DNA of 64,000 bases from CAZAPO01 sp044841755 (GCA_044841755.1 JAXOFM010000002.1:372001-436000), one strand, 5' to 3'; positions 1 to 9,228 are shown, counted from the first letter of the stretch. Numbers and translations are program-made. The notes: generated by a model from the letters alone, not told the origin.

Positions 1-109
1 AATCATTATGAGCATCGTAGTTATTAGTATAAAGTCTACAAACTTTATGAATAATGTTCTGATGCTTTTCAAGCAATTCAACAAAACTATGTTCTAGTTC
101 TTTTGTCAA
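1..109 (-). CDS. ECF-type RNA polymerase sigma factor, N-terminal fragment (cut by window edge)
   Basis: Thirty-six codons are visible on the minus strand, running off the left edge. The peptide (TKELEHSFVELLEKHQ, then NIIHKVCRLYTNNYDAH) resembles the region-2 start of the short sigma-70 factors common in Flavobacteriaceae. In this frame there is no ATG: a TAA lies three codons upstream of a TTG at 109-107, so TTG is the only plausible start inside the conserved block. Such factors direct RNA polymerase to alternative promoters and often act with a transmembrane anti-sigma factor, which would lie outside the window. The M20 gene lies 68 bases upstream on the same strand. The family call rests on a short peptide. 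Confidence 0.66.
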   Translation of the reverse strand, partial: MTKELEHSFVELLEKHQNIIHKVCRLYTNNYDAHND

Positions 110-176
110 TTTGATGAGTTAGCTACAAGTTGGTAGTAGTTAGTACTTAAATGTTACAATTAAAGTGAAAAAAAAT

Positions 177-1601
177 TTAGTCTCGATAATTTAAAGCTGG
201 TTTTCGGTCTCCAAGAAGTGGGATGTATTTAAAATCTGCCCCACGTTTTTCTAAAAATTCAGCTTTTGCTTCGTCAATTATTTTGGTATTTGAAAATAGT
301 TCTATAGCAGTAGCTGTAAGCGTTTTTGCTGCAACCATCATTCCTTTTGTTCCTATTGAAGTTCCACCAGCGGCAACGGCTTGCCAACTATGAGCAGGGG
401 TTCCTGGAACCCAAGTTGCTGCTCCCATTCCAACAGTTGGAACTGCAAAGCTTACATCACCAACATCTGTTGAGCCATAAGCACGAGCGTTCTCTGTAAA
501 TGGAACTACTCCTTTAGTAAATTTGGTGTTTAATTCCTTTTGACCTAAGCTTTTACTAACCTTATTGGCAAAGTCTATTTCATTAGCGTCAAACTCATAA
601 CCTCCAATTTCAGTTAAGTTTTTATACATAACTTTTTGTAATACTAAATTTGGAAGTAGTTCGTGAGTGCCACCAATCATTTCAAATTCCATTTTGGTAT
701 CTGTGCCTAGTGCTGCTCCTTTTGCAGCATTAATAATACGATCAAAAATATCAATTACTACCTCCCTATTATTGTGGCGTGCATAGTAATAAACTTCGGC
801 ATAATCAGGAACTACATTTGGGGCTTTCCCACCATCAGTAATTACATAATGTATTCTTGCCTCCATAGGAATATGCTCTCTCATCATGTTTACCATATAG
901 TTCATACTTTCAACAGCATCAAGTGATGAACGTCCTCTCTCTGGAGCTCCTGCTGCATGCGCAGAAACACCATGAAACCTGAACTTAGCAGATTTATTAG
1001 CTAATGCCGCTCCTGGGTTTGCTGCATTTACAGCAGAGGGATGCCAATGCAATGCAATATCTACGTCATCAAATAAACCAGCTCTGGTCATGTATACTTT
1101 ACCAGATCCACCTTCTTCAGCTGGACACCCATAAAAACGAATGATTCCTTTGGTTTTTGTTTTTTGTAACCAATTTTTAACACTAATAGCTGCTGCTGCA
1201 GAAGCGGTTCCAAATAAATGATGCCCACAGGCATGTCCAGCTACTCCACCAGCAGATTGTTTTTCTGGTACCGCCCGTTGCGACAAACCTGGAAGTGCAT
1301 CGTATTCTCCTAATACTCCAATTACTGGACCTTCTGTTCCGTATTCAGCAATAAAAGCGGTAGGAATGTTTGCAACTCCAGTTGTAATGATAAAACCTTC
1401 ATCTCTAAGGGTTTTTTGTAGTAATTCGACACTCTTAACTTCTTTGTAACCCATTTCAGCGTAGTCCCAAATAGTATGAGCTATATCACCGTAGAAATCG
1501 GTTTTAGCATCTAATTGTTTTAGAACTTCATCGGTATTTTTTTGAGCAAAAGAAACAGTGCTTAAAAAGCATATACTTAATAGTGCAAACATTGATTTCA
1601 T
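177..1601 (-). CDS. Secreted M20-family amidohydrolase (AbgB-like)
   Basis: Metal-dependent amidohydrolase/peptidase of the M20D type, related to the aminobenzoyl-glutamate and N-acyl amino acid hydrolases. I chose the ATG at 1601 because a signal peptide follows (MKSMFALLSICFLSTVSFAQ); an upstream extension to 1694 would place 31 unlikely residues before it and overlap the divergent promoters. Motifs: GEYDALPG (about residues 98-105), the metal-site segment AGHACGHH (121-128) and AEEGGSGK (161-168). Length of about 474 residues fits the family. The signal peptide suggests a periplasmic or outer-membrane location. The substrate cannot be read from the sequence. It is divergent from ndh. Confidence 0.87.
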   Translation of the reverse strand: MKSMFALLSICFLSTVSFAQKNTDEVLKQLDAKTDFYGDIAHTIWDYAEMGYKEVKSVELLQKTLRDEGFIITTGVANIPTAFIAEYGTEGPVIGVLGEYDALPGLSQRAVPEKQSAGGVAGHACGHHLFGTASAAAAISVKNWLQKTKTKGIIRFYGCPAEEGGSGKVYMTRAGLFDDVDIALHWHPSAVNAANPGAALANKSAKFRFHGVSAHAAGAPERGRSSLDAVESMNYMVNMMREHIPMEARIHYVITDGGKAPNVVPDYAEVYYYARHNNREVVIDIFDRIINAAKGAALGTDTKMEFEMIGGTHELLPNLVLQKVMYKNLTEIGGYEFDANEIDFANKVSKSLGQKELNTKFTKGVVPFTENARAYGSTDVGDVSFAVPTVGMGAATWVPGTPAHSWQAVAAGGTSIGTKGMMVAAKTLTATAIELFSNTKIIDEAKAEFLEKRGADFKYIPLLGDRKPALNYRD

Positions 1602-1627
1602 TGGTTGGTTTTTTATTGGTGATACTT

Positions 1628-1678
1628 CAAATATAAGTGTTCTAAGCTTATTTATCAGTAGTAGATTCCGTAAATTTG
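1628..1678. promoter_or_regulatory. Divergent promoter region between the M20 gene and ndh
   Basis: Two perfect Bacteroidota -7 boxes (TAnnTTTG) lie back to back: TATATTTG on the minus strand (1635-1628), 26 bases before the M20 start, and TAAATTTG on the plus strand (1671-1678), 17 bases before the ndh ATG. No clear -33 TTG was found for either. The ndh leader would be only about a dozen bases. Confidence 0.5.
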
Positions 1679-1695
1679 TATAACAATAAAACACT

Positions 1696-2973
1696 ATGAA
1701 TGTTCCTAAATCTAAATTCCCTCGAGTAGTAATTATTGGAGGTGGATTTGCTGGTGTTAATTTAGCTAAATCTTTAGCTAATAAGCCAGTTCAAGTTGTT
1801 CTCTTAGATAAGCACAATTACCACACCTTTCAGCCATTATTATATCAAGTTTCTACAGCTGGATTAGAACCAGATTCCATTGCATATCCACTAAGAAAAA
1901 TTATTAGAAAGCACAAAAACTCTTTCTTTAGGTTAGCTGAGGTAACTAAAATTGATACTGATACTAATGAGGTTCTAACAAATATTGGTGCTCTTAATTT
2001 TGATTTTTTGGTCATTGCCACAGGAACCAAGACCAACTTCTTTGGGAACCCTACTATCGAGTCTAATAGCATGGCCATGAAGAAAGTTCCTCAAGCATTG
2101 AATATTAGGAGCTTGATTCTTCAAAATTTTGAAAAGGCTACCATTACAACTTCAGAAGAAGAGCGTAAAGCTCTACTAAACTTTGTAATAGTTGGTGGAG
2201 GTCCAACAGGAGTTGAGCTCGCAGGAGCGATTGCAGAATTAAAAAATCATATTGTACCTATTGATTACCCAGATTTGAATACCAAGTATATGGAAATACA
2301 TTTGCTCGAAGGTAATGACAGATTATTACCTCCTATGAGTAAACATGCTTCCAAAAAGGCTGAACAGTTTTTAAGAGATCTTGGCGTGCATGTTCAATGT
2401 AACACTTTTGTTAAAAATTATGATGGTATTTCTGTTATTACAAATTCTGATTTAAAGCTAAAGTCAGAAACACTTATTTGGGCTGCTGGTGTAACAGGAG
2501 CTCCTGTAAATGGGATTAAAGTCGAGTCAATTCAGGAAAGAGGAAACAGGTATAAGGTAAATAGCTTTAATCAAGTTGAAGGTTACGAGCATATATTTGC
2601 TTTAGGAGATATTGCTTTTATGGTAACAGCGTCATATCCTAATGGTCATCCTCAGGTAGCACAACCTGCTATTCAGCAAGGACAATTATTAGGGAGTAAT
2701 TTATTGAAACTCATTAAGAATAAACCAATGAAACCTTTTGTTTATATAGATAAGGGTTCCATGGCCACTATTGGGCGCAATAAAGCGGTTGTTGATTTAA
2801 AGCACTTGAAATTCGCGGGTTTTTTTGCTTGGTTTGTATGGATGTTTATTCACTTAATGGCTCTGGTAGGATTTAGAAATCGTGTCATTGTATTCTTCAA
2901 TTGGACGTACAATTACATCAACTTTGATAAAGCAGCAAGATTAATAATAAGACCATTTAAGAAGAGTGCTTAA
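1696..2973 (+). CDS. ndh: Type II NADH dehydrogenase (NDH-2)
   Basis: Single-subunit, non-proton-pumping NADH:quinone oxidoreductase feeding electrons from NADH into the menaquinone pool at the inner face of the cytoplasmic membrane. It has two Rossmann motifs: VVIIGGGFAG (residues 11-20, FAD) and FVIVGGGPTGVELAG (163-177, NAD). ALGDIAF near residue 302 is the usual second FAD contact. The C-terminus carries a hydrophobic segment (FFAWFVWMFIHLMALVGF) typical of the membrane anchor of this family. At 425 residues it is full length. Its stop codon overlaps the convergent YhhN-type gene by four bases. Confidence 0.93.
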   Translation: MNVPKSKFPRVVIIGGGFAGVNLAKSLANKPVQVVLLDKHNYHTFQPLLYQVSTAGLEPDSIAYPLRKIIRKHKNSFFRLAEVTKIDTDTNEVLTNIGALNFDFLVIATGTKTNFFGNPTIESNSMAMKKVPQALNIRSLILQNFEKATITTSEEERKALLNFVIVGGGPTGVELAGAIAELKNHIVPIDYPDLNTKYMEIHLLEGNDRLLPPMSKHASKKAEQFLRDLGVHVQCNTFVKNYDGISVITNSDLKLKSETLIWAAGVTGAPVNGIKVESIQERGNRYKVNSFNQVEGYEHIFALGDIAFMVTASYPNGHPQVAQPAIQQGQLLGSNLLKLIKNKPMKPFVYIDKGSMATIGRNKAVVDLKHLKFAGFFAWFVWMFIHLMALVGFRNRVIVFFNWTYNYINFDKAARLIIRPFKKSA

Positions 2974-3644
2974 CCTTCTTGCCTTAAAATTCCCATTACA
3001 ATTAGATATTGTGCCAAAGCATATGTTCCCATTATTAAAAAGTGAGAATAAACTACAGGTTCATAAAATTTATTAATGGCCAGAATGCTATCTGAAATAA
3101 TAAAGAAGATAGCTCCCAATAATACCAATCCATAACTTGCATTGTTTACACTTCCTTTTCTTAAGGAGGCAAAGACTATCATTGTCAAAATAACGATCAT
3201 ATAAATGATTACTGGAATGGTTAAATTACTAAGTCCATCTTTTAATAGTAATAGAATAGCCGCTGCATAAGCCAGTAATAAGATTAATAAAGGAATGGAA
3301 GGTTTGTTGCTATGTTTCTTCTTTTTGAATACAAATACATACATAACATGCGCCAATAAAAAAGCAATTAAACCCACAATGAACATATTTGGATCTACAT
3401 CAACAAACATTAATAATATGTCTCCTGCTAATGAAAAATTAAGTGCTAATATCATTAAAAGGTTAGTTCTAGCATCTAATGATTTGCATTTCATTGCATA
3501 AAATATAATTAGAGATACTAAGATCAAAGGTTTTGCAGAAAAGTTAAAGGGTAATAATTCCTCCAACTGACTAGAAAACAACTCCATTAATACAATAAAA
3601 GTATAAATGAGTGTGAATGATTTTTCAGACTTAGATAGTTTCAT
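2970..3644 (-). CDS. YhhN/TMEM86-family integral membrane protein
   Basis: A 224-residue protein made almost entirely of hydrophobic helices (about seven or eight). Spacing and conserved polar residues (NFSLAGDILLMF near residue 70, ISDSILAINKF in the sixth segment, and a C-terminal YALAQYLIV) match the YhhN family. The animal homologue TMEM86B is a lysoplasmalogenase; bacterial members are poorly characterised and that activity is not proven here. It is convergent with ndh (four-base overlap) and divergent from the TonB-dependent receptor, sharing the upstream region that holds a LytTR-type tandem site. Confidence 0.8.
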   Translation of the reverse strand: MKLSKSEKSFTLIYTFIVLMELFSSQLEELLPFNFSAKPLILVSLIIFYAMKCKSLDARTNLLMILALNFSLAGDILLMFVDVDPNMFIVGLIAFLLAHVMYVFVFKKKKHSNKPSIPLLILLLAYAAAILLLLKDGLSNLTIPVIIYMIVILTMIVFASLRKGSVNNASYGLVLLGAIFFIISDSILAINKFYEPVVYSHFLIMGTYALAQYLIVMGILRQEG

Positions 3645-3669
3645 TTGTTGATTCGTTTCTCAAATATAT

Positions 3670-3699
3670 TCAATTCATCATTCATTTTTTACAGTTCGG
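3670..3699 (+). promoter_or_regulatory. Tandem LytTR-type binding site upstream of the TonB-dependent receptor
   Basis: Two direct-repeat half-sites, TCAATTCAT (3670-3678) and ACAGTTCGG (3691-3699), start 21 bases apart (two helical turns). The second fits the known LytTR half-site pattern [TA][AC][CA]GTTN[AG][TG] perfectly; the first has one mismatch. The same arrangement occurs at 17360-17389 before the LytTR regulator's own operon, with the same 42-base distance from the second half-site to the -7 box. Binding is inferred. Confidence 0.62.
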
Positions 3700-3732
3700 T
3701 AATTATAAGTTTTACAACATGAATTCTCACAT

Positions 3733-3740
3733 GATATTTG
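3733..3740 (+). promoter_or_regulatory. -7 promoter box of the TonB-dependent receptor gene
   Basis: GATATTTG matches TAnnTTTG except at the first base. It lies 33 bases after the LytTR-type site and 33 bases before the chosen ATG. No -33 element is evident, as expected for an activator-dependent promoter. Confidence 0.45.
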
Positions 3741-3773
3741 CTTCATCAATTAAAAAACGAACAAATTATTTTT

Positions 3774-5927
3774 ATGAGAACACTAACCATTTTACTATCA
3801 ATTGTTTTTGGGTTTCAGATGAATGCACAATCTGAGATTAGCGGAAAAGTTACTGATACCAGGGGGAATGTTATTGTTGGAGCTAATGTGTATTTAGAGG
3901 GCACTTATGATGGAAGTACAACCAATGATCAAGGTGGATTTAAATTTTCAACCTCTGAAGAAGGAACACAAACTCTAGTAATTTCCTATTTATCATATGA
4001 AACTTTCAACATGGCTGGAGACGTTTCATATATGACAGGCATTACTGTTAAACTGCGTGATGATGTAGGAGCTTTAGATGCTGTAGTATTGTCTGCTGGA
4101 ACATTTGAAGCTGGCGACAATAGTAAAGTGAATGCTTTAAAGCCTTTGGATGTAGTAACCACCGCAAGTGCGTTAGGTGATTTTGTTGGTGCACTACAAA
4201 CTTTACCAGGAACAACAACAGTGGCCGAAGATGGTCGTTTATTCGTGCGTGGTGGAGAAGCAGAAGAGACTCAAATCTTTATAGATGGTATTAGAGTGTT
4301 CACACCATATTCTCCAACACCAAATAATGTTCCAACCAGAGGGAGATATTCTCCATTCTTATTTGATGGAATCACATTTTCTACAGGTGGTTATTCTGCA
4401 GAGTATGGACAAGCTTTGTCAAGTGTGCTCTTGCTAAATAGTGTAGAGGAGCCAGATCAGGAAAAAACTGATATTGGCATCATGACAGTTGGTACAACAC
4501 TTGGAAATACGCAAAAGTGGGAGCGCAGTTCTTTAAGTATTAATGGCTCTTATATTAATCTAGCTCCTTATAATGCTGTCTTTCCAGATAGGAATGATTG
4601 GAAAAAACCTGTACGATTATATGCTGGAGAGGGCGTGTTTAGACAAAAGTTTGATAATGGCTTATTAAAGCTTTACACAGCTTTTGATTCTGGAAAGCTG
4701 GACTTAATTCAAGATCATGTTGATTATGCTGATGGAGTTCGTTTTAAACTCTATAATGACAACTTATATTTTAACGGTTCTTACAAAGGAATGTTAAGTG
4801 ATACATGGAGTATTTTAGGAGGAATGAGTTATACCATTGCCAATACTGATATTGGTATTAATGACAGCGATATTGATAACAATGAAAAATCTGCACATTT
4901 TAAGCTGAAGTTAAAAAAGCGTTTTAGTAGTAGACTTAAGTTGAACTTTGGTGCAGAGTATTTTACTACCAATTTTACTGAGCAATTTCAATCAATGATA
5001 ATTACTCCTGTGGATTACGGATATAATAGTAACATAGCAGCAGGTTTTGCCGAAGCCGATATTTTCTTCTCAAAAGACCTTGCGGTTAAAACAGGGATTA
5101 GAGCAGAGTACAACGAGCTGTTAGAGGATTTTAGTATTTCTCCGAGAATATCTTTGGCTTATAAAACTTGTGAAGATAGTCAGTTATCATTGGCCTATGG
5201 TGATTTTTATCAGAGCCCAAATAGTGATATTTTGAAGTTTTCTGAAGGACTAAAACCGCAGCATACAAAACATTATATATTGAATTATCAATTAAACAAA
5301 GAAGGACAAATATTTAGAGCCGAAGCCTATTACAAAGACTATAATAGTTTAGTGAAATATGATACAGAATTTGCAGCTTTTGATAGCAACTTTAACAATT
5401 CAGGTAAAGGATATGCCAAAGGAATTGATCTTTTCTGGAGGGATAACAAGTCAATTAAAAACACAGATTATTGGATAAGTTACTCGCTATTAGACTCTGA
5501 ACGTGATTACAAAAATTATCCAGTAATGGCACAACCTAACTTTGCTAATACCCACAATTTATCTGTAGTTGGGAAGTACTTTATAACAGACTGGAAAAGT
5601 CAGGTTGGGTTTAGCTATGCACTGGCTTCTGGTCGCACGTATACTAATCCAAATCTTGGTGGATTCTTAGATCAGAAAACAAGAACTTACAATAGTTTAA
5701 GTGTAAATTGGGCATACTTAATTGATCAACAAAAGATTCTATATTTCTCAATAAATAACGTATTAGGATTTAAGAACATTAATGGTTACCAATATGCAAG
5801 CACACCAGATTTAAATGGTCATTTCGATAGAATGGCAATGCGTCCTGCAGCAGACCAATTCTTTTTTGTTGGCTTCTTCTGGACGATTAGTGAAGATAAC
5901 ACTAGCAATCAATTGGATAACTTGTAG
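3774..5927 (+). CDS. TonB-dependent outer membrane receptor
   Basis: Outer membrane beta-barrel that imports a ligand using energy from TonB-ExbBD. The ATG at 3774 is chosen because a signal peptide follows at once (MRTLTILLSIVFGFQMNAQ); a start at 3738 would fall inside the -7 box. Order: signal peptide (1-19), carboxypeptidase-regulatory-like domain (about 22-100; ISGKVTDTRGNVIVGANVYL), plug domain (about 110-240; VRGGEAEETQIFIDG), then a 22-strand-type barrel ending in an aromatic residue-rich strand. At about 717 residues it is shorter than SusC proteins and has no SusD partner nearby, so a siderophore, cofactor or metal ligand is as likely as a glycan. The upstream LytTR-type site suggests control by the 17-21 kb cassette. 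Confidence 0.88.
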   Translation: MRTLTILLSIVFGFQMNAQSEISGKVTDTRGNVIVGANVYLEGTYDGSTTNDQGGFKFSTSEEGTQTLVISYLSYETFNMAGDVSYMTGITVKLRDDVGALDAVVLSAGTFEAGDNSKVNALKPLDVVTTASALGDFVGALQTLPGTTTVAEDGRLFVRGGEAEETQIFIDGIRVFTPYSPTPNNVPTRGRYSPFLFDGITFSTGGYSAEYGQALSSVLLLNSVEEPDQEKTDIGIMTVGTTLGNTQKWERSSLSINGSYINLAPYNAVFPDRNDWKKPVRLYAGEGVFRQKFDNGLLKLYTAFDSGKLDLIQDHVDYADGVRFKLYNDNLYFNGSYKGMLSDTWSILGGMSYTIANTDIGINDSDIDNNEKSAHFKLKLKKRFSSRLKLNFGAEYFTTNFTEQFQSMIITPVDYGYNSNIAAGFAEADIFFSKDLAVKTGIRAEYNELLEDFSISPRISLAYKTCEDSQLSLAYGDFYQSPNSDILKFSEGLKPQHTKHYILNYQLNKEGQIFRAEAYYKDYNSLVKYDTEFAAFDSNFNNSGKGYAKGIDLFWRDNKSIKNTDYWISYSLLDSERDYKNYPVMAQPNFANTHNLSVVGKYFITDWKSQVGFSYALASGRTYTNPNLGGFLDQKTRTYNSLSVNWAYLIDQQKILYFSINNVLGFKNINGYQYASTPDLNGHFDRMAMRPAADQFFFVGFFWTISEDNTSNQLDNL

Positions 5928-5946
5928 TTAGGTTAGTTATGTTGAA

Positions 5947-5968
5947 GGGATGCTTTTTAAAGCATCCC
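5947..5968. terminator. Hairpin terminator between convergent genes
   Basis: A perfect 10-base-pair stem (GGGATGCTTT / AAAGCATCCC) with a two-base loop lies just after the receptor gene and touches the stop codon of the convergent esterase. The T-run after it is short and interrupted, so termination may be moderate. It could serve both strands. Confidence 0.6.
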
Positions 5969-6792
5969 TATTCTTGATTTAGATATTTTAAACCATCGTA
6001 CATAGCCACTAACGGGACAGAACGATGGTTTTCATTGTTATAGGTTTTATGTTGTATATGATCCTTATTGAACTTATTTGATAACAAGATATAAAGGTTG
6101 TCGTGTCTCTTTTTATTTCTCTCAAACCTGTTTTGATTTTGATTCGCGGTGGCAATAAAAAGTCTTTTAGTATTGATCTTTACAGAAATGTTTTCAACTT
6201 TATTTTTCATAAGGTTCTCGTCCCACCATATACTAGGATCAATAGCGAGATAAGCATCAAAAATACTTTTTTGGCTCATAAAAGAGTTCATAGCTAATAG
6301 ACCTCCTAGAGAATGTCCTACTAATGTTCTATGGTCTTCGGTTTTGTAATTCGAGTCTATGTATGGAATAAGTTCTTTTTCAATAAAGTTTAAAAAGTTT
6401 CTACCCCCACCCATAGTGTTGGGTCTTTTGGTCTTTATTTTAGTAACGGTAAAGTCACGTTCGCGATCAACATTATCAATAGCTACAATAATGGTTTCTG
6501 GCATCGAATAGTTTCTATTCCTATCTGAACTCATAAAATGTACTACGCCTATTGCAGATTTAAAAAATGTGTAACCATCCAATAGGATTAAAACAGGATA
6601 TTCTTTATCCTTATTAGCGTTGTAGGAATCTGGAAGACTTATAAAACATAGTCTATCTTCATCTAAAATGTAAGAATGAATAGTTAGCGTTTTTATGTTA
6701 TCATGATTAGGAATTTCTTGTCCATTAACGATAAAAAAATTAAATAGGAATAAACAATAAAAGTAAAATAGAAGGTAAGTTTTGCTTTTCAT
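5968..6792 (-). CDS. Secreted alpha/beta-hydrolase esterase (esterase D / Fes-like family)
   Basis: Serine hydrolase of the putative-esterase family that includes esterase D and enterochelin esterase-like proteins. An N-terminal hydrophobic signal (about residues 4-24) points to export. The nucleophile elbow is GHSLGG (Ser161), preceded by VLILLDGYTFF, the usual second strand with oxyanion residues. DPSIWWDE (about 186-193) follows, and the likely catalytic His is in NENHRSVP near the C-terminus. The length of 274 residues is normal. It lies 25 bases downstream of the DUF6624 lipoprotein gene on the same strand. The substrate is unknown. Confidence 0.78.
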   Translation of the reverse strand: MKSKTYLLFYFYCLFLFNFFIVNGQEIPNHDNIKTLTIHSYILDEDRLCFISLPDSYNANKDKEYPVLILLDGYTFFKSAIGVVHFMSSDRNRNYSMPETIIVAIDNVDRERDFTVTKIKTKRPNTMGGGRNFLNFIEKELIPYIDSNYKTEDHRTLVGHSLGGLLAMNSFMSQKSIFDAYLAIDPSIWWDENLMKNKVENISVKINTKRLFIATANQNQNRFERNKKRHDNLYILLSNKFNKDHIQHKTYNNENHRSVPLVAMYDGLKYLNQE

Positions 6793-6817
6793 GACAAGAG
6801 AGCTTTAAGGCCTACTT

Positions 6818-7504
6818 CTAATTTTGTTTAGTTTCGTACAACTTTGGTTCAGTAATGCCTTTATCTAAATAAAATTTCTTATTCATTTGAAAGTTAGACA
6901 TTGTCATAAAGTTTAAATACTCTTCTAATGGTTCCAGTCCAATTGATTTCCGTCTTTTATTAACGTTAGCGCTATCTGCCAGTTTTTTGGGATACGCTTG
7001 AGCAATGTCAAAATTATGTTCGACCTGTGTGCCGTAGATTTGGGGTTTTCCTGTGTTTATATTTACGCGATCTACAAGAAATGCGTAATTGCTTGAATCA
7101 GCATTTTTATTTTCTACCTCAATTTTCATTTTTTCTAAAACTTCTTTTTGAAAATCAGGAGTATGATCACAATGTTGAACCATTAACCAAAAGTTATAGG
7201 ATCCTTCTTCCCCAGCTAAGTCAAAGCCTACGAAACCGTGCTCATCAAAAATCTGCTTTAATCTTTTCTGGTGCGTAGTGAAAACGCTGTCTTTGAACGC
7301 GTTCCATTCCTCTTGCGACATTTTTTTATATTCGCCTTGAGGAATATAAGCAGCAATTTGATCAACTTCTGCCATTCTTTTTAGTTGGTCAGCTAAGACT
7401 TGATTAAACGTTACAGTTTCTTCTATTACTTTTTTGTTAGACTTCTCTTCTTTGCACCCAACTAATAAAAGTGTAGTTAATAGTATTCCTAATATTTTTC
7501 TCAT
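6818..7504 (-). CDS. DUF6624-type lipoprotein of unknown function
   Basis: A 228-residue protein with a lipoprotein signal (LLLVGC, Cys17). The C-terminal half carries the features I associate with DUF6624: a segment ending in YGTQ, followed by a helix with RRKSIGLEPLEEYL. No catalytic motif is recognised. It is probably anchored in the envelope. It sits between the sulfatase gene (95 bases upstream) and the esterase gene (25 bases downstream). The family name is from memory of the motif, so it is tentative. Confidence 0.6.
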   Translation of the reverse strand: MRKILGILLTTLLLVGCKEEKSNKKVIEETVTFNQVLADQLKRMAEVDQIAAYIPQGEYKKMSQEEWNAFKDSVFTTHQKRLKQIFDEHGFVGFDLAGEEGSYNFWLMVQHCDHTPDFQKEVLEKMKIEVENKNADSSNYAFLVDRVNINTGKPQIYGTQVEHNFDIAQAYPKKLADSANVNKRRKSIGLEPLEEYLNFMTMSNFQMNKKFYLDKGITEPKLYETKQN

Positions 7505-7599
7505 TTGCGAAATAGATTTTTTTGAATTTAAAAGTTAATTGCATGAGCAAGCAAAATTAGGGACTGAGTATTAGAATAATTAACAGCATTATAAATTAG

Positions 7600-9228
7600 T
7601 TATTCTCTAATAATCCCTTTTTCTTTATAGAGTTCTATATACCGTTGGTTTAAAGCAGCAGAGTCTTTATATTTTCTACGAAGCTTTTGTAATTGCTCTT
7701 TTAGTTTTGTTACAACATTTAAATAATCTGGATTATCATAAACATTGTTCATTTCGTTAGGATCTTTTAGACGGTCATATAATTCCCATTCATCTACATC
7801 ATAATAAAAATGTGCTAGTTTATATTCTTTAGTAACAATACCATAATGACGTTTTACCATATGTACTGCTGGATATTCATAATAATGATAATATACTGCA
7901 TCTCTTGTCCAGTTGTCTTTTTTCCCTTTTAGTAAAGGCAACAAGCTTTCACCTTGCATATCTCTAGGTTGTTCAATATCTGCAACATCAAGTAGTGTTT
8001 GAGCAAAATCTAGATTTTGCACCATTTCATTTTCAACAGAACCAGGTTTTATGACATTAGGCCATCTTGCAATTAATGGAGTTTTAAAAGATTCATCATA
8101 AATAAAACGTTTATCAAACCAACCATGTTCACCAAGATAGAAGCCTTGATCAGAGGTGTAAATAACCAGGGTATTTTCAGCTAAACCACTTTTATCTAAA
8201 TAATCCAGTAAACGACCAATATTATCATCAACCGAAGATATGCTAGCCAAATAGTCTTGCATATAGCGTTGGTATTTCCAGCGCATTTTTTCTTCTTCAG
8301 TCATTGTTGGCCAGTTCTCTTTAAAGAAATCACTAATGGCATCTAAGGTTGGTTTATATTCAGCTTTTTGTTCTTCAGTTGCTCTGTTATAAGGACCATA
8401 GAAACTGTTTCTGAATTCCTCAACTTTAGGAGATGCTAGATCTCCCATTTCAGCAACAGTTTCTGGATATATTTTACTATCGTGACTGTACATCATATGT
8501 TTTAGCAAGTTCATTTCTGCAGTTTTGGCAGCAGTTCCCCTGTTTTTATAATCGTCAAATAAAGAGGCAGGTTCAGGAAATTGTTTTTTACTGAACTCAG
8601 CAAACTTATCTGCTCTAGGCCACCAAGGTCTATGTGGTGCTTTGTGCAGGTACATAAGCATAAAGGGATCATCACTGTTTTCTTCTTTTTTTAACCAATC
8701 AATAGAAAGATCAGTAATGATATCAGTAACATATCCATTAATAATGGTGTCCTTATCTTTTGTAATAAACTTTGGATTGATATAGTTTCCTTGCCCAGGA
8801 AGAATCATAAAATCGTCAACACCTTTTGGATTATTGCCAAAATGAAGCTTCCCGAACATAGCTGTTTTATAGCCGTTCTTCTGCATAATCTGAGGAAAGG
8901 TTACTTGAGTAGTGTCAAAAGGAAAACGGTTATCTACCTTTCCATGAATATGTGTATGCTTACCTGTTAAAATAGTAGCTCTTGAAGGTGCGCAAATAGA
9001 GTTACTAACACATGCATTGGTGAACATAATTCCTTCATCAGCAATTCTATCAATGTTTGGTGTTGCAATTAAATTATCACTGTAAGCACTAATAGCTTGA
9101 TATGCGTGATCATCAGACATAATGAAGATGATATTAGGTCTCTTATGTACTTCTTCTATTTTCTCTTCAGAATTCTTACATGAAAATGATAAAACCAAAA
9201 GGGCCGCTAATACAATCGATCTATTCAT
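7600..9228 (-). CDS. Sulfatase (formylglycine-dependent, family S1), lipoprotein
   Basis: Hydrolyses sulfate esters, probably of an algal or other complex polysaccharide or a small sulfated compound. A lipoprotein signal (LSFSC, Cys17) suggests surface or periplasmic anchoring. The active-site motif CAPSR (residues 79-83) contains the Cys that is converted to formylglycine, followed by ATILTGKH. Metal ligands include the Asp pair in IIFIMSDDH (33-41) and the later SDQGFYLGEHG. The C-terminus resembles the DUF4976 extension of iduronate-type sulfatases. At 542 residues it is full length. No SusCD pair or glycoside hydrolase lies next to it, so it is not part of a recognisable polysaccharide locus here. 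Confidence 0.9.
   Translation of the reverse strand: MNRSIVLAALLVLSFSCKNSEEKIEEVHKRPNIIFIMSDDHAYQAISAYSDNLIATPNIDRIADEGIMFTNACVSNSICAPSRATILTGKHTHIHGKVDNRFPFDTTQVTFPQIMQKNGYKTAMFGKLHFGNNPKGVDDFMILPGQGNYINPKFITKDKDTIINGYVTDIITDLSIDWLKKEENSDDPFMLMYLHKAPHRPWWPRADKFAEFSKKQFPEPASLFDDYKNRGTAAKTAEMNLLKHMMYSHDSKIYPETVAEMGDLASPKVEEFRNSFYGPYNRATEEQKAEYKPTLDAISDFFKENWPTMTEEEKMRWKYQRYMQDYLASISSVDDNIGRLLDYLDKSGLAENTLVIYTSDQGFYLGEHGWFDKRFIYDESFKTPLIARWPNVIKPGSVENEMVQNLDFAQTLLDVADIEQPRDMQGESLLPLLKGKKDNWTRDAVYYHYYEYPAVHMVKRHYGIVTKEYKLAHFYYDVDEWELYDRLKDPNEMNNVYDNPDYLNVVTKLKEQLQKLRRKYKDSAALNQRYIELYKEKGIIRE

Noticed and set aside
7600..9228. Polysaccharide utilisation locus around the sulfatase
   Set aside because: No SusC/SusD pair or recognised polysaccharide lyase or glycoside hydrolase cluster lies next to it; the receptor at 3774 is of a different type.
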